59,895 bases of DNA, taken from contig JAGYNZ010000014.1 of assembly GCA_018399745.1 (NCBI GenBank), positions 1-59,895 of the forward strand. The letters run 5' to 3'. The notes beneath the pieces were generated by a model. It searched no databases, was not told the origin of the DNA, and was given only the letters and a program-made list of their open reading frames with translations. The position numbers were made by a program, and so were the translations under genes. Shown here one piece after another: positions 37,355 through 46,148 of this stretch (positions within the stretch are counted from its first letter, which is position 1; the number at the start of each line of letters is the position of its first letter). The DNA is from Deltaproteobacteria bacterium (GTDB lineage Bacteria > Desulfobacterota > Dissulfuribacteria > Dissulfuribacterales > UBA3076).

Positions 37355-38791
37355 TTAGGGACTGCTGGGCTCAGCAATCATGGGAAGATCTATGATCTCT
37401 TCAATGGGATATTGCAGTGGAAGAGCAAAGAAAAAATTATTTCCAAGATTAGTTGCTTCGTAGCCAACAATGCCGCCATGTACTTCCACTACCTTTTTCA
37501 TAAAGTGTAATCCGTGACCAACACCTTGCTTCTTTTCAGATCCAGCCCCGCGAAAACCCTCATCAAATATGAGGGATGATTCTCCTGGAGAGATATGCGG
37601 TCCGGTGGTAAAGACGTTAAACTTGATTCCATGCTTTCCTGGACCAAAAAAGTCTTTTATCACCTCCTGTCCATAGGACATAAATTTAACCGGTTCTCCG
37701 TGTTCGTTAATTACCTCCTCACAGTACTTTTCTGCATTGGAAAACAGGTTCGCATAGACCTGAGAAATAAGCCCTACATCCACTACCAAAGGGATATCTT
37801 CATCAGGCATCTCGCCAAAATTATAGTCTATATGGATATCCTGACGTTCAAGCCGTTGTTTATAACGTTCAAGTTGTTGATCTAAAACCTCTCTCCTGAA
37901 GCGACACATCCTGCGCCGCAGCACAAGATGTCCCTTTTCAAAGTGATCTCGCCTTAGCAGACTTTCAAGAAAGAGACTGGTATTCTGATAGTGTTTATCA
38001 ACTTCTTCATACTCTTTTAGGATATTAATGCACAAAACGGACAGGCTACGCTTTATCTGCTCTATATGGCTTATCTCAATAAACTCTTTCCTGATTCCAG
38101 CCTCTATCTCATCCTCCAGATTCTTCTCTATATCCTCAAGCTCATGGATCTTTTTTCTGAGCTTATTCAGGAAAAGCTTGTATTTCATATTGGGCACCAG
38201 GACATTGTGCTCAATATCTGCTACCAGAGTATTGATGAACTTGATATGTCTTTCACTCTCTACGGAAATCAACTTGTAGTGCAGGTTGTATCCTATTCTG
38301 TTTGCGTACTTTTCAAAGAATAGCCTGTCATTCTCTTCAAAACGGGATAAGGGAAAAACCGCGAAAGAGCCTATGATCTCCTCTGCCTGCGATAAGGGCT
38401 TCCTGACAAAAAGTCGCCGGTTACCCCGGATAGGTGCCACAAAAGTATCTCCTGTCACGTATGCAGATTCACTGATACTGATATTCGCTGGAGTATCCAT
38501 GCCGCACACCTTTAGACCGTTGATAGAGTCACAGGCGCTTTGAAGCTTTTTTGTATCCGGATCAACCAGATAAAGGCAGGAATCAAGCCCCATAAACTCT
38601 TTAGGGACAAATACACATACCCGGTAAAAATTCTCCAGGGTCTCAAATTCCTGGGCAAGATCGAAAAAGGCCCTCAGTGTCCTCCCCTGGATAGCTGTAA
38701 AACCATATTTTTCATAGTCCTCCCGTTTCTCGCGAATTCTGGGTAGAATCGTAGCAAGTTCAGGGGGATCTATAGGGCAGTAAATTGTCAT
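37355..38791 (-). CDS. Cytosolic histidine-kinase-like protein
   Basis: A 478-residue protein without transmembrane helices. Residues 1-175 look GAF-like (GFTAIQGRTLRAFFDLAQEF; FVPKEFMGLDSCLYLVDPDT). A helical part with ADIEHNVLVPN near 190 is a candidate phosphoacceptor region but differs from the usual HE box. The HATPase core has the N-box LFSNAEKYC near 365 and the G-box VGHGLHFMKKVVEVHGG near 440. It would autophosphorylate in response to a cytosolic cue; no response regulator is adjacent. The helicase start follows its stop by four bases. ATG 38791 fits the family start. Confidence 0.82.
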   Translation of the reverse strand: MTIYCPIDPPELATILPRIREKREDYEKYGFTAIQGRTLRAFFDLAQEFETLENFYRVCVFVPKEFMGLDSCLYLVDPDTKKLQSACDSINGLKVCGMDTPANISISESAYVTGDTFVAPIRGNRRLFVRKPLSQAEEIIGSFAVFPLSRFEENDRLFFEKYANRIGYNLHYKLISVESERHIKFINTLVADIEHNVLVPNMKYKLFLNKLRKKIHELEDIEKNLEDEIEAGIRKEFIEISHIEQIKRSLSVLCINILKEYEEVDKHYQNTSLFLESLLRRDHFEKGHLVLRRRMCRFRREVLDQQLERYKQRLERQDIHIDYNFGEMPDEDIPLVVDVGLISQVYANLFSNAEKYCEEVINEHGEPVKFMSYGQEVIKDFFGPGKHGIKFNVFTTGPHISPGESSLIFDEGFRGAGSEKKQGVGHGLHFMKKVVEVHGGIVGYEATNLGNNFFFALPLQYPIEEIIDLPMIAEPSSP

Positions 38792-38881
38792 GAGAGAATT
38801 GCCTTATATTTTAGCAGAATAAAAAGAAAACACAAAATGCTTGGCCTGTATACTGAAAAAATATAAGATTTAAGGGGAATA

Positions 38882-40417
38882 TTATTTAAAGAGATCCTCT
38901 ATAGCAGATACCATGGAAGGTATTGTAAACGTATCAGGTTGAACTGTGACCTCAAGGCCAAAGGCCTCAGCCGTCCCGGCCGTGACAGGACCAATACAGG
39001 CCACCTTCGCCTGACCAATTATCTTATTACGGAGATCATCAGAAAGTAAATAAAAAAAGTTCTTAACAGTCGATGAGCTGGTAAAGGTCAAGACGTCAAT
39101 GATTTCCTGTTCCAATATCGCCAGGATTTCCGGCTTAATCTTAGGCGCCAGGGTAACGTAAGTGGTGACCAAACTAACCTCCGCCCCAAGTTCTGAAAGC
39201 CGACTGGGGAGAATCTCTCTCGCCTTTTCCGCTCTTGGGATAAGGATACGCTTTCCTGATACACCTATTTCACTGAAGGCTTGCATAAGGCCTTCTGCCC
39301 GAAAATCGTCAGGCATGACATCAGAAGTTAAGTGCAGATCAGAAATTGCCTTACCGGTACCGGCACCCACTGCGGCAATACGTATATTTCCTAAGGCCCT
39401 TAAATCAAAACCCAGCCCGAAAAGACGTTCAAAGAAAAACCGTACTGCGTTGGTGCTGCTAAAGATCACCCAGTCAAAGCTCGCCAGTGAGTTAATGGCC
39501 TGATCCAGAGGTCTTAAGTCCTTTGGCCAATGAACTTCTATTGTAGGGCACTCCAGGCAATAAGCGCCTCTCCTTTCCAGCAACCTCACAAGATCACTGG
39601 CCTGTTCTCTGGTCCTGGTAACAAGGATTCGTTTGCCTAATAGAGGTAGATTTTCAAACCAGTTTGCCTTGTCCCTCAAGGCCACCACCTCTCCCACCAC
39701 GATAATTGACGGGGGTCCAAGTCGTGCTTCTCTTATCTTTTCCGCTATATTTTTTAAATTTCCTGTCACTGATGTCTGGAGGGGGGTAGTTCCCCATCGG
39801 GTCACGGCGACTGGAGTATCAGGACTGCGACCGTATTTCATGAGTCGCTCCGCTATATTCTGGAGGTTTTTCATTCCCATAAGAAATACAAGGGTCCCAA
39901 CGCCCTTGGCTAAACCCTCCCAATCTATATCCGCCTCGTTACTGTCTAATTTACGGTGGCCTGTAATAAAGGCTACAGAAGCCGTATGTGCCCGGTGGGT
40001 CAATGGTATTCCAGCATAGGCAGGAACCGCAATGGCCGAAGTAACGCCGGGTACCACCTCAAAATATATCCCTGCCTTGGCAAGTATCTGAGCCTCTTCG
40101 CCCCCCCGGCCAAACATAAAGGGATCCCCTCCCTTAAGACGAGCCACACACTTTCCTTCCCGGGCCTTCTCCACTATGATCCTGTTTATATCTTCTTGAG
40201 TCACTGTGTGCGAGCCCATACGCTTACCCACATATATGCGTTCTGCACCGGGAGAAGCGAATGGCAGAAGTCTCGGACTTGCAAGACGATCATAAACAAC
40301 TACCTCTGCTTCAGCCAAAAGTTCCTTGCCACGAACCGTCAAAAGACCAGGATCACCTGGGCCTGCTCCTATTAAATAAACCCTTCCAGATGAAGAATCC
40401 GGCTTAATTCGCTCCAT
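38882..40417 (-). CDS. Uroporphyrinogen-III C-methyltransferase/uroporphyrinogen-III synthase fusion
   Basis: A 511-residue bifunctional enzyme of siroheme/cobalamin and heme precursor synthesis. Residues 1-250 are the methyltransferase (YLIGAGPGDPGLLTVRGKEL; GGDPFMFGRGGEE; PVAVTRWGTTPLQTSVTG) that makes precorrin-2; residues 255-511 are the HemD-type synthase (GKRILVTRTREQ; VIFSSTNAVRFFF; TFTSSSTVKNFF), which closes hydroxymethylbilane with ring inversion. This CobA-HemD fusion is common in anaerobes. Its start overlaps the hemC stop by 14 bases, so hemC makes the substrate for the second half and translation is coupled. Confidence 0.95.
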   Translation of the reverse strand: MERIKPDSSSGRVYLIGAGPGDPGLLTVRGKELLAEAEVVVYDRLASPRLLPFASPGAERIYVGKRMGSHTVTQEDINRIIVEKAREGKCVARLKGGDPFMFGRGGEEAQILAKAGIYFEVVPGVTSAIAVPAYAGIPLTHRAHTASVAFITGHRKLDSNEADIDWEGLAKGVGTLVFLMGMKNLQNIAERLMKYGRSPDTPVAVTRWGTTPLQTSVTGNLKNIAEKIREARLGPPSIIVVGEVVALRDKANWFENLPLLGKRILVTRTREQASDLVRLLERRGAYCLECPTIEVHWPKDLRPLDQAINSLASFDWVIFSSTNAVRFFFERLFGLGFDLRALGNIRIAAVGAGTGKAISDLHLTSDVMPDDFRAEGLMQAFSEIGVSGKRILIPRAEKAREILPSRLSELGAEVSLVTTYVTLAPKIKPEILAILEQEIIDVLTFTSSSTVKNFFYLLSDDLRNKIIGQAKVACIGPVTAGTAEAFGLEVTVQPDTFTIPSMVSAIEDLFK

Positions 40418-41339
40418 AAACTTCCCTCAATATTTCTTCGCCCCCGGCAGCCAGGATCTTCTCTCCAAGTATCGTCCCAAGAATTTCGGGCTGATCAATA
40501 ACCCCCTGCTTTTTCATCCTTATAATTTTTATCCCTGCCACGTCACCCACCATACCTTCAAGTTCAAGTGTTTGTCCCTTGATTTGGCCAAAGGCGCCGA
40601 TAGGCACCTGACATCCGCCCTCAAGCCTGAGGAGAAAGGCCCTTTCAGCCCTAACACAGATCGACGTTTCTTTATGATGAATAGAGTCTAATATTTGTTT
40701 TACCTCTGTATCCGTGCTTCTGACCTCTATACCGAGGGCCCCCTGACCTACAGCAGGAAGCATAACTTCAGGTTCGAGCAGTTGGACAATCCTTTGTTGC
40801 CGCCCTGCTCTTCTGAGCCCGGCAGCCGCTAAAATAATGGCATCGTACTGCCCTTCATCGAGTTTGCGAAGCCTTGTATCAATATTTCCTCTTAAAGAGA
40901 TAACTTCGAAATCAGGCCTTTTGTTCCTGAGTTGAGCCATCCTTCGAAGACTGCTCGTACCTATCCTGGCTCCCTTAGGCAATTCTTGCAACCTGAGACC
41001 GTCCCTCGAAATCAGGGCATCCCTGGGGTCATTCCTCCGAGGAAAAATATTGACTTGAAGCCCTTCCGGAAGTTCAGCAGGGACGTCCTTTAAACTATGA
41101 ACAGCAATATCCGCTTTCCCTTTGAGAAGGGCATCTTCGATCTCCTTTACAAAAAGTCCTTTGCCACCAACTTGGGCCAGAGGTACATCAAGGATCTTGT
41201 CCCCTTTAGTAGTGAATTTGACAATATCTACATTGATCTCAGGCCAGTATTTCGCAATCTCTTCTTTGACCCAGTTACTCTGTACAAGGGCCAGCGCACT
41301 TTTTCTGGTAGCGAGCCGCAACGTTTTCCCGGTTTTCAT
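40404..41339 (-). CDS. hemC: Hydroxymethylbilane synthase
   Basis: A 311-residue enzyme joining four porphobilinogens into hydroxymethylbilane. The ATG at 41339 gives the normal start (LRLATRKSALALVQ). The Cys that carries the dipyrromethane cofactor is in LEGGCQVPIGAF near 240; Arg residues in TSSLRRMAQLR near 150 and SLRGNIDTRL match. The frame is open further upstream through the fmdB gene on the same strand, but that extension is the fmdB gene read in another frame. It overlaps the cobA-hemD start and follows fmdB by 1 base. Confidence 0.96.
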   Translation of the reverse strand: MKTGKTLRLATRKSALALVQSNWVKEEIAKYWPEINVDIVKFTTKGDKILDVPLAQVGGKGLFVKEIEDALLKGKADIAVHSLKDVPAELPEGLQVNIFPRRNDPRDALISRDGLRLQELPKGARIGTSSLRRMAQLRNKRPDFEVISLRGNIDTRLRKLDEGQYDAIILAAAGLRRAGRQQRIVQLLEPEVMLPAVGQGALGIEVRSTDTEVKQILDSIHHKETSICVRAERAFLLRLEGGCQVPIGAFGQIKGQTLELEGMVGDVAGIKIIRMKKQGVIDQPEILGTILGEKILAAGGEEILREVYGAN

Positions 41340-41340
41340 A

Positions 41341-41568
41341 TTAACCCCTGCAGGAACTGCAGTTAGAACTTGTACAACCGTTACACAGACCGCTTGATTT
41401 TTTCCCTGTCCCCACAAACTTATGGCCGGCTTTAAAAGCAAAGGATGAAACCTTCTTTTGTGCCCGCAAGGAGTCGCATTTGGGGCATTTGACATCAGCT
41501 CTTGACCCAAGGACCAGTTCCTCGAACTCCTCTCCGCATTCATTGCAGATGTACTCAAAAATAGGCAT
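41341..41568 (-). CDS. FmdB-family zinc-ribbon protein
   Basis: A 75-residue protein from ATG 41568 (GGAGGGAA upstream). Residues 1-40 are the FmdB zinc ribbon, PIFEYICNECGEEFEELV with a second CPKC pair near 33-36; residues 55-75 end in a cysteine- and glycine-rich tail (CNGCTSSNCSSCRG). Once thought to regulate formamidase, the family is now of unknown role, often near tetrapyrrole or amidase genes. It is one base upstream of hemC and is the likely first gene of this operon. Confidence 0.88.
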   Translation of the reverse strand: MPIFEYICNECGEEFEELVLGSRADVKCPKCDSLRAQKKVSSFAFKAGHKFVGTGKKSSGLCNGCTSSNCSSCRG

Positions 41569-41740
41569 TGCAAATTCCCTCCATAATCTAAATGGTACGC
41601 TGATTTTCTTGAATATACTCAAGTAATACTATTATCCATAATCGTAAAAACCTATGCCCGACTGGTTTAAATGGCCATTTCAATACTGCGAACTCGAGGC
41701 CCCAAGAGCAAAATATCGAGCTAATTCACTTATCAACTAA

Positions 41741-42694
41741 TCAGCTTATCTCTTCCAGCCTGTCCAGGATACTTGCAGCCAGCAATGGAAGCATGATTTC
41801 ATGATGGCCTACTAGGTTGAACCCCTGGCCGCCTTCTAAGTTGGGTCTGTGAACTACGTTGGTCAAAGGTCTGTAGTGACGGATAAAATCGAAATTGGCG
41901 GTAGTAAACTTTTTTACCGGAAAACCCAGATTACGGACAAGTGTCAAGGCCTTAAGAAAGACTTCCGGTAAGAGCACAGCAGAACCTATATGAAGTAATA
42001 CACCTTGATCGAGTTTAGCAACCAGGCGGCAAAAAAGTCTAAAGTCATAAAGTGATGCCTTGCCTGTGGCAGCACCATCTACGCTTGGATGAATATGAAT
42101 TATATCAGTACCCAGGGCCACATGAACAGTCACGGGCACTCCCAGTCGAGCTGCACTGGCCAAAAGACTCTGACTGTTGTAAGGAAATCCTTCTTTAAGC
42201 AGCTCATTTCCTACTGTTTCTCCAAGGCCTTTTCCTTTTTGGGCGGCTTTGCATATGGACTGATTAAGAAACTCGCCTGTTTCCCTGGCTGCCCCGAATT
42301 GACCTTCGCCAAGAACTGATGCTACATCCTCGGAAGTCTTGCCTGCCATTGCTATCTCCGAGTCATGAATAATTCCTGCTCCATTCAAGGCAATACCGGC
42401 AAGGATTCCTCTCTCCATGAGCTCTATCAGTATTGGATTCAATCCAACCTTAATCACATGGGCACCCATAGCTAGCAATACCATGCGGTCGTTACGTACT
42501 GCAGCGCAAACTGCCTGAACTACATCCTTAAAATCTTTTGCAGCTAGCTGTTTAGGCAGTAACTCCAAAAAATCCTTTAACTTGAGGCCGGGAGAGACTG
42601 ATCGAGCAAAATCAGAGACTGTAACCTTACTGGGACGATCATATAATGAATAGGTCTTTAGCCCTGATGGATCTATGGGTTCAGGATAGCTCAT
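41741..42694 (-). CDS. Deoxyhypusine-synthase-like protein of unknown role
   Basis: A 317-residue protein. ATG 42694 is used because the product then begins MSYPEPIDPSGLKTYSLYDR without overlap with gmhA; an ATG at 42742 would overlap it. The sequence has a Rossmann-like core, GAHVIKVGLNPILIELMERG, GIALNGAGIIHDSEIAMAG, and a conserved VHVALGTDIIHIHPSVDG segment. This resembles the deoxyhypusine synthase superfamily, NAD+-dependent and using polyamines, but bacteria without eIF5A have no hypusine substrate, so the reaction is unknown. It lies 8 bases downstream of gmhA in an apparent operon. Confidence 0.55.
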   Translation of the reverse strand: MSYPEPIDPSGLKTYSLYDRPSKVTVSDFARSVSPGLKLKDFLELLPKQLAAKDFKDVVQAVCAAVRNDRMVLLAMGAHVIKVGLNPILIELMERGILAGIALNGAGIIHDSEIAMAGKTSEDVASVLGEGQFGAARETGEFLNQSICKAAQKGKGLGETVGNELLKEGFPYNSQSLLASAARLGVPVTVHVALGTDIIHIHPSVDGAATGKASLYDFRLFCRLVAKLDQGVLLHIGSAVLLPEVFLKALTLVRNLGFPVKKFTTANFDFIRHYRPLTNVVHRPNLEGGQGFNLVGHHEIMLPLLAASILDRLEEIS

Positions 42695-42702
42695 ATCTAA
42701 AT

Positions 42703-43293
42703 TTATACCGAACCAAAAATTTGTCTCTCCACAAGATCGCATAACAGATGTCCAAAAAAAATATGGACCTCCTGAATCCGGGCCGTATCAGAGGACGCCG
42801 CACGTATAACTAAATCACAACACTGATCCATCTTTCCACCATTCTCTCCGGTAATACCCACTGTCTTTGCCCCCATTTCCCTAGCAACGAAGAGTGCTTT
42901 TAGCACACTGGGTGAATTTCCGCTAGTGCTGATTCCTAAAATCACGTCCATGGGAGTGGTGAACGCCTGGACCTGTTTGGAAAATACCTGGTCAAAGCAA
43001 TAGTCGTTTGATATTGCGGTGAGGACAGATGTATCTGTGGTAAGGGCAATGGCAGGAAGTGGTTTTCTCTCCAGACGGAAACGATTTACAAACTCTGCTG
43101 CTATATGTTGAGCATCAGCTGCACTTCCTCCGTTTCCGAAGAGTATCAGCTTTCCATTTTTTTCAAAGGCATTGCATAACCATTGCGAAAGCTCAATGAG
43201 CTTTTGGCCGCAGGACTTGAGACTCTCTGTATAGGCAGTCGTCGCATCCTTAAGGGCACTTTTAAAAAAATCATTATAATCTATGGAATTCAT
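42703..43293 (-). CDS. gmhA: Phosphoheptose isomerase (SIS domain)
   Basis: A 196-residue protein with the GmhA layout: an N-terminal helix bundle, LFGNGGSAADAQHIAAEFVN with RFRLERKPLPAIALTTDTS, GISTSGNSPSVLKAL and a C-terminal helix with RIQEVHIFFGHLLCDLVE containing the catalytic His. GmhA isomerises sedoheptulose 7-phosphate to D-glycero-D-manno-heptose 7-phosphate for LPS core. A DiaA-type SIS protein is the alternative. Co-transcribed with the gene downstream. Start ATG 43293. Confidence 0.9.
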   Translation of the reverse strand: MNSIDYNDFFKSALKDATTAYTESLKSCGQKLIELSQWLCNAFEKNGKLILFGNGGSAADAQHIAAEFVNRFRLERKPLPAIALTTDTSVLTAISNDYCFDQVFSKQVQAFTTPMDVILGISTSGNSPSVLKALFVAREMGAKTVGITGENGGKMDQCCDLVIRAASSDTARIQEVHIFFGHLLCDLVERQIFGSV

Positions 43294-43458
43294 TTTGATA
43301 AATAAATACCGGAACCCATGATTGTCAACCTTAAAGGAAAGATATAGTGAATTGCATCATATATTGACCGTATCATTTTTTTAATATAACTTTATCAACC
43401 CTATAAGCCTTACATTTATATTATTATAACATGGTTCTGATGAGAGGAGTAAATCCCT

Positions 43459-44682
43459 GTGGGTAATATCCCTGAAAAAATTACACTCAAAGATGACGGT
43501 ACCATTTCCGTGCCGGATCTGCCGATAATTCCCTGCATTGAAGGTGATGGTATAGGCCCTGACATCTGGAAGGCAACCAGGCTGGTACTGGATGCTGCAG
43601 TGGAAAAGGTCTATAAGGGCAAGAAAAAAATCTCATGGAAGATGATTCTCGCAGGTGAAAATGCCTATCAACACACCGGAAAATGGCTTCCACCTGAGAC
43701 TATTGACATCATCAGGGATCATATAGTCGCAATCAAGGGGCCCCTTACAACACCGGTTGGTGAAGGAATAAGGAGCCTTAATGTCACTTTGAGGCAGGAG
43801 CTGGATCTCTATGCCTGTGTCAGGCCCGTACGTTACTTTAAGGGAACTCCGTGTCCGGTTAAAAGGCCGGAAGATATGGATATGGTCATTTTCCGTGAGA
43901 ATACCGAGGACGTATATGCAGGAATAGAATGGCCAGAGGGGAGCGAAGGCGCCAGGAAGGTCATCAAGTTTCTAAGGGATGAAATGAGACAGAACATCAG
44001 AACAGATTCGGGGATTGGTATAAAGCCTATCAGCCGTTTTGGGACCCAGCGCCTAGTCAGAAAGGCAGTACGCCATGCAATTGATAAGGGTAAGTCCAGC
44101 ATAACCCTGGTCCATAAAGGCAATATCATGAAGTATACGGAAGGGGCCTTTAAAAACTGGGGCTATGAACTGGCAAAAACCGAGTTTTCTGAAACAACAA
44201 TCACTGAACAGGAGCTATGGGACAAATACAAAGGCATACAGGCAGAAGGCAAAATTGTCATAAAGGATCGAATTGCAGATGCCATGTTCCAGCAAATCCT
44301 TCTGAGACCAAGGGAATACAGTGTGTTAGCCCTGCCTAATCTGAACGGAGACTATATCTCCGATGCCTGCGCGGCTCAGGTAGGAGGACTCGGCATGTCG
44401 CCCGGTGCCAATATAGGTGATGGTTACGCCCTTTTTGAAGCAACTCATGGCACGGCACCTAAATATACCGGTCTGGATAAAGTCAACCCTGGCTCCCTTA
44501 TCCTATCCGGTGCAATGATGCTCGAATACCTCGGATGGAAAGAAGCCATGGAAAAAATCCACAGTGCCCTTGAGGCAGCCATTGCCAGAAAGAAGGTAAC
44601 CTATGACCTGGCAAGACAGATCGAAGGTGCAACCGAAGTAAAGTGTTCAGAATTTGCCCTATCTATTGTTGAGTCCATGTAG
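43459..44682 (+). CDS. icd: NADP-dependent isocitrate dehydrogenase
   Basis: A 407-residue enzyme of the TCA cycle turning isocitrate into 2-oxoglutarate. GTG start after GAGAGGAG. Motifs: [16 protein letters not shown] near 25, [20 protein letters not shown] (substrate site and the phosphorylatable Ser), [17 protein letters not shown]-like segment, [18 protein letters not shown] and [15 protein letters not shown] preference is inferred from bacterial-type sequence. 2-Oxoglutarate is the P-II signal encoded elsewhere in this window, but no direct link. The ComF gene starts next to its stop. Confidence 0.95.
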   Translation: MGNIPEKITLKDDGTISVPDLPIIPCIEGDGIGPDIWKATRLVLDAAVEKVYKGKKKISWKMILAGENAYQHTGKWLPPETIDIIRDHIVAIKGPLTTPVGEGIRSLNVTLRQELDLYACVRPVRYFKGTPCPVKRPEDMDMVIFRENTEDVYAGIEWPEGSEGARKVIKFLRDEMRQNIRTDSGIGIKPISRFGTQRLVRKAVRHAIDKGKSSITLVHKGNIMKYTEGAFKNWGYELAKTEFSETTITEQELWDKYKGIQAEGKIVIKDRIADAMFQQILLRPREYSVLALPNLNGDYISDACAAQVGGLGMSPGANIGDGYALFEATHGTAPKYTGLDKVNPGSLILSGAMMLEYLGWKEAMEKIHSALEAAIARKKVTYDLARQIEGATEVKCSEFALSIVESM

Positions 44683-44683
44683 A

Positions 44684-45427
44684 TTGCAAGGGTCCCTTGT
44701 TAGGCTAACCCTTGTTATAAGGGACATCCTTTTCCCCCCATGCTGTGCCGCCTGCAAGATTAGACCATTTGCTCATTCAACAGACCGTCTATGCCACGAT
44801 TGCCTTGAGTCTTTAAAGTTCATAGAATCTCCGGTCTGCACCCTTTGCGGCCAGCCGTTTCACGGCCCTCAGGGCTCTGACCACATATGCGGCCAGTGCA
44901 TAAAGAATCCTCCGTCTTTTGATACTGCCCGCTCAGTATTTCGGTACCACGGGGCCGCAAGAAGCCTTATTCACAAAATCAAATATAATGACGACGGATA
45001 CGCCTTAAGGGTCCTTTCCTTTCTGGTTAAGGATTTTATGTTATTTGATGACTTAAAGCCGGACATGGTAATTCCTGTGCCATTACACCCAAAACGTCTG
45101 AGAAAAAGGGGCTTCAACCAGTCCCTTCGACTTGCAAGGGCGCTCTTTACAGATATCCACTTAGGGATAGACATTCTTAGCAGGAAATTGAATACGAAAC
45201 CCCAGACGGAACTTTCAATGGAAGAAAGACCCGGAAATGTAAGAAATGCCTTTGAGATCGAAAGACCTTTGCCGAAAGGAGCGAGGAGAATACTCCTTGT
45301 CGACGATGTGTATACCACAGGGGCTACTGTCAGGGCCTGTGCAAAAACTCTAAAAAAGGCAGGGGCAAGAGAGGTCCATGTGTTCACAGTTGCAAGGACT
45401 ATAATGGTTAATCCTGATTTGTTATAA
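44684..45427 (+). CDS. comF: ComF-family phosphoribosyltransferase-like protein
   Basis: A 247-residue protein from a TTG at 44684, one base after the icd stop; an earlier TTG at 44654 would overlap icd. Four Cys pairs (CCAAC; CHDC; CTLC; CGQC) make zinc ribbons in residues 15-75. Residues 80-240 are a type I PRTase-like fold: MVIPVPLHPKRLRKRGFNQS and the PRPP loop ILLVDDVYTTGATVRAC. ComF supports DNA uptake in competence, perhaps with the PriA helicase. There is no strong ribosome site, so coupling to icd is likely. Confidence 0.9.
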   Translation: MQGSLVRLTLVIRDILFPPCCAACKIRPFAHSTDRLCHDCLESLKFIESPVCTLCGQPFHGPQGSDHICGQCIKNPPSFDTARSVFRYHGAARSLIHKIKYNDDGYALRVLSFLVKDFMLFDDLKPDMVIPVPLHPKRLRKRGFNQSLRLARALFTDIHLGIDILSRKLNTKPQTELSMEERPGNVRNAFEIERPLPKGARRILLVDDVYTTGATVRACAKTLKKAGAREVHVFTVARTIMVNPDLL

Positions 45428-45617
45428 AACCGGACAATTCTATTTGTTACTAACAGAAGGGAGAAGCTGAAAACATTTGATTATCAGGATATCTGGCCCT
45501 AGCGGCACTATCAGTTCTCAGATCAAATCCGCGTAAATTCTGATGAACGTGTTTTGAAATTATTTAAGTGATAATAAAATACAGCACTTAGCCTTAAAAG
45601 ACATTAGTGACACGAAT

Positions 45618-46148
45618 TTACTGAATCCGCCATTTTTCAGTTTCACGCCGGATCTCTTCCGTCTTTTGCAGCTCGAAGCGTAGACGGCTCAGCTCCTTTT
45701 CCAGATTTTCCGTCTCTTTCTGTAGGTCATTAAGAATTGCTTCCTTTTTGTTATGCTCTGATTCCAGTTGAAGAAGTTTTTCTTTCGTGGCCAGAAATTT
45801 CTCCGCCAACTTTGCCTCTCCAGGATTTTTCAGCTCACAGGCATCGGAGCGTATTATCCTCATGTACTTATTTTTGGCCCCGTCAAAAACAAACAGATAA
45901 AATGCCGCCCTACATTCATAATCAGGGTCATCAAGCAATGGCTTCAGATTGGCAATGGCCTCATCAACCTCTCCATCTCTCAGAGGTAGAGTGGCCTCTT
46001 CCCATTTATCAGATATATGGAGCTTTTCCTGGACTGTAGTTATACACCCAACGACCAATGTCAAGAGGAATATGGCAAAGCAGACCAGAAAACAGCACCT
46101 TTTCCCTGTAAAACTGCAATATCTTCTGGTGGTGGACTTTCTACCCAA
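45618..46148 (-). CDS. QseG-like outer-membrane lipoprotein
   Basis: A 176-residue protein. The TTG at 46148 has GGAGG six bases upstream and gives a basic start, a hydrophobic stretch and the lipobox VVGC near residue 35, followed by Ile. The mature protein is a helical repeat region then a long coiled coil (from about 110) rich in Glu, Lys and Leu. In the same place QseE/GlrK kinases have QseG, an outer-membrane lipoprotein that signals envelope state to the kinase. The start overlaps the kinase 3' end by 88 bases, which is long; the ribosome site also encodes kinase residues HGGK, so a shorter start cannot be excluded. Confidence 0.65.
   Translation of the reverse strand: MGRKSTTRRYCSFTGKRCCFLVCFAIFLLTLVVGCITTVQEKLHISDKWEEATLPLRDGEVDEAIANLKPLLDDPDYECRAAFYLFVFDGAKNKYMRIIRSDACELKNPGEAKLAEKFLATKEKLLQLESEHNKKEAILNDLQKETENLEKELSRLRFELQKTEEIRRETEKWRIQ

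Noticed and set aside
41340-41573. A 78-codon upstream extension of the hemC frame
   Set aside because: It runs through the fmdB-type gene in another frame, and the ATG at 41339 gives the normal hemC N-terminus.
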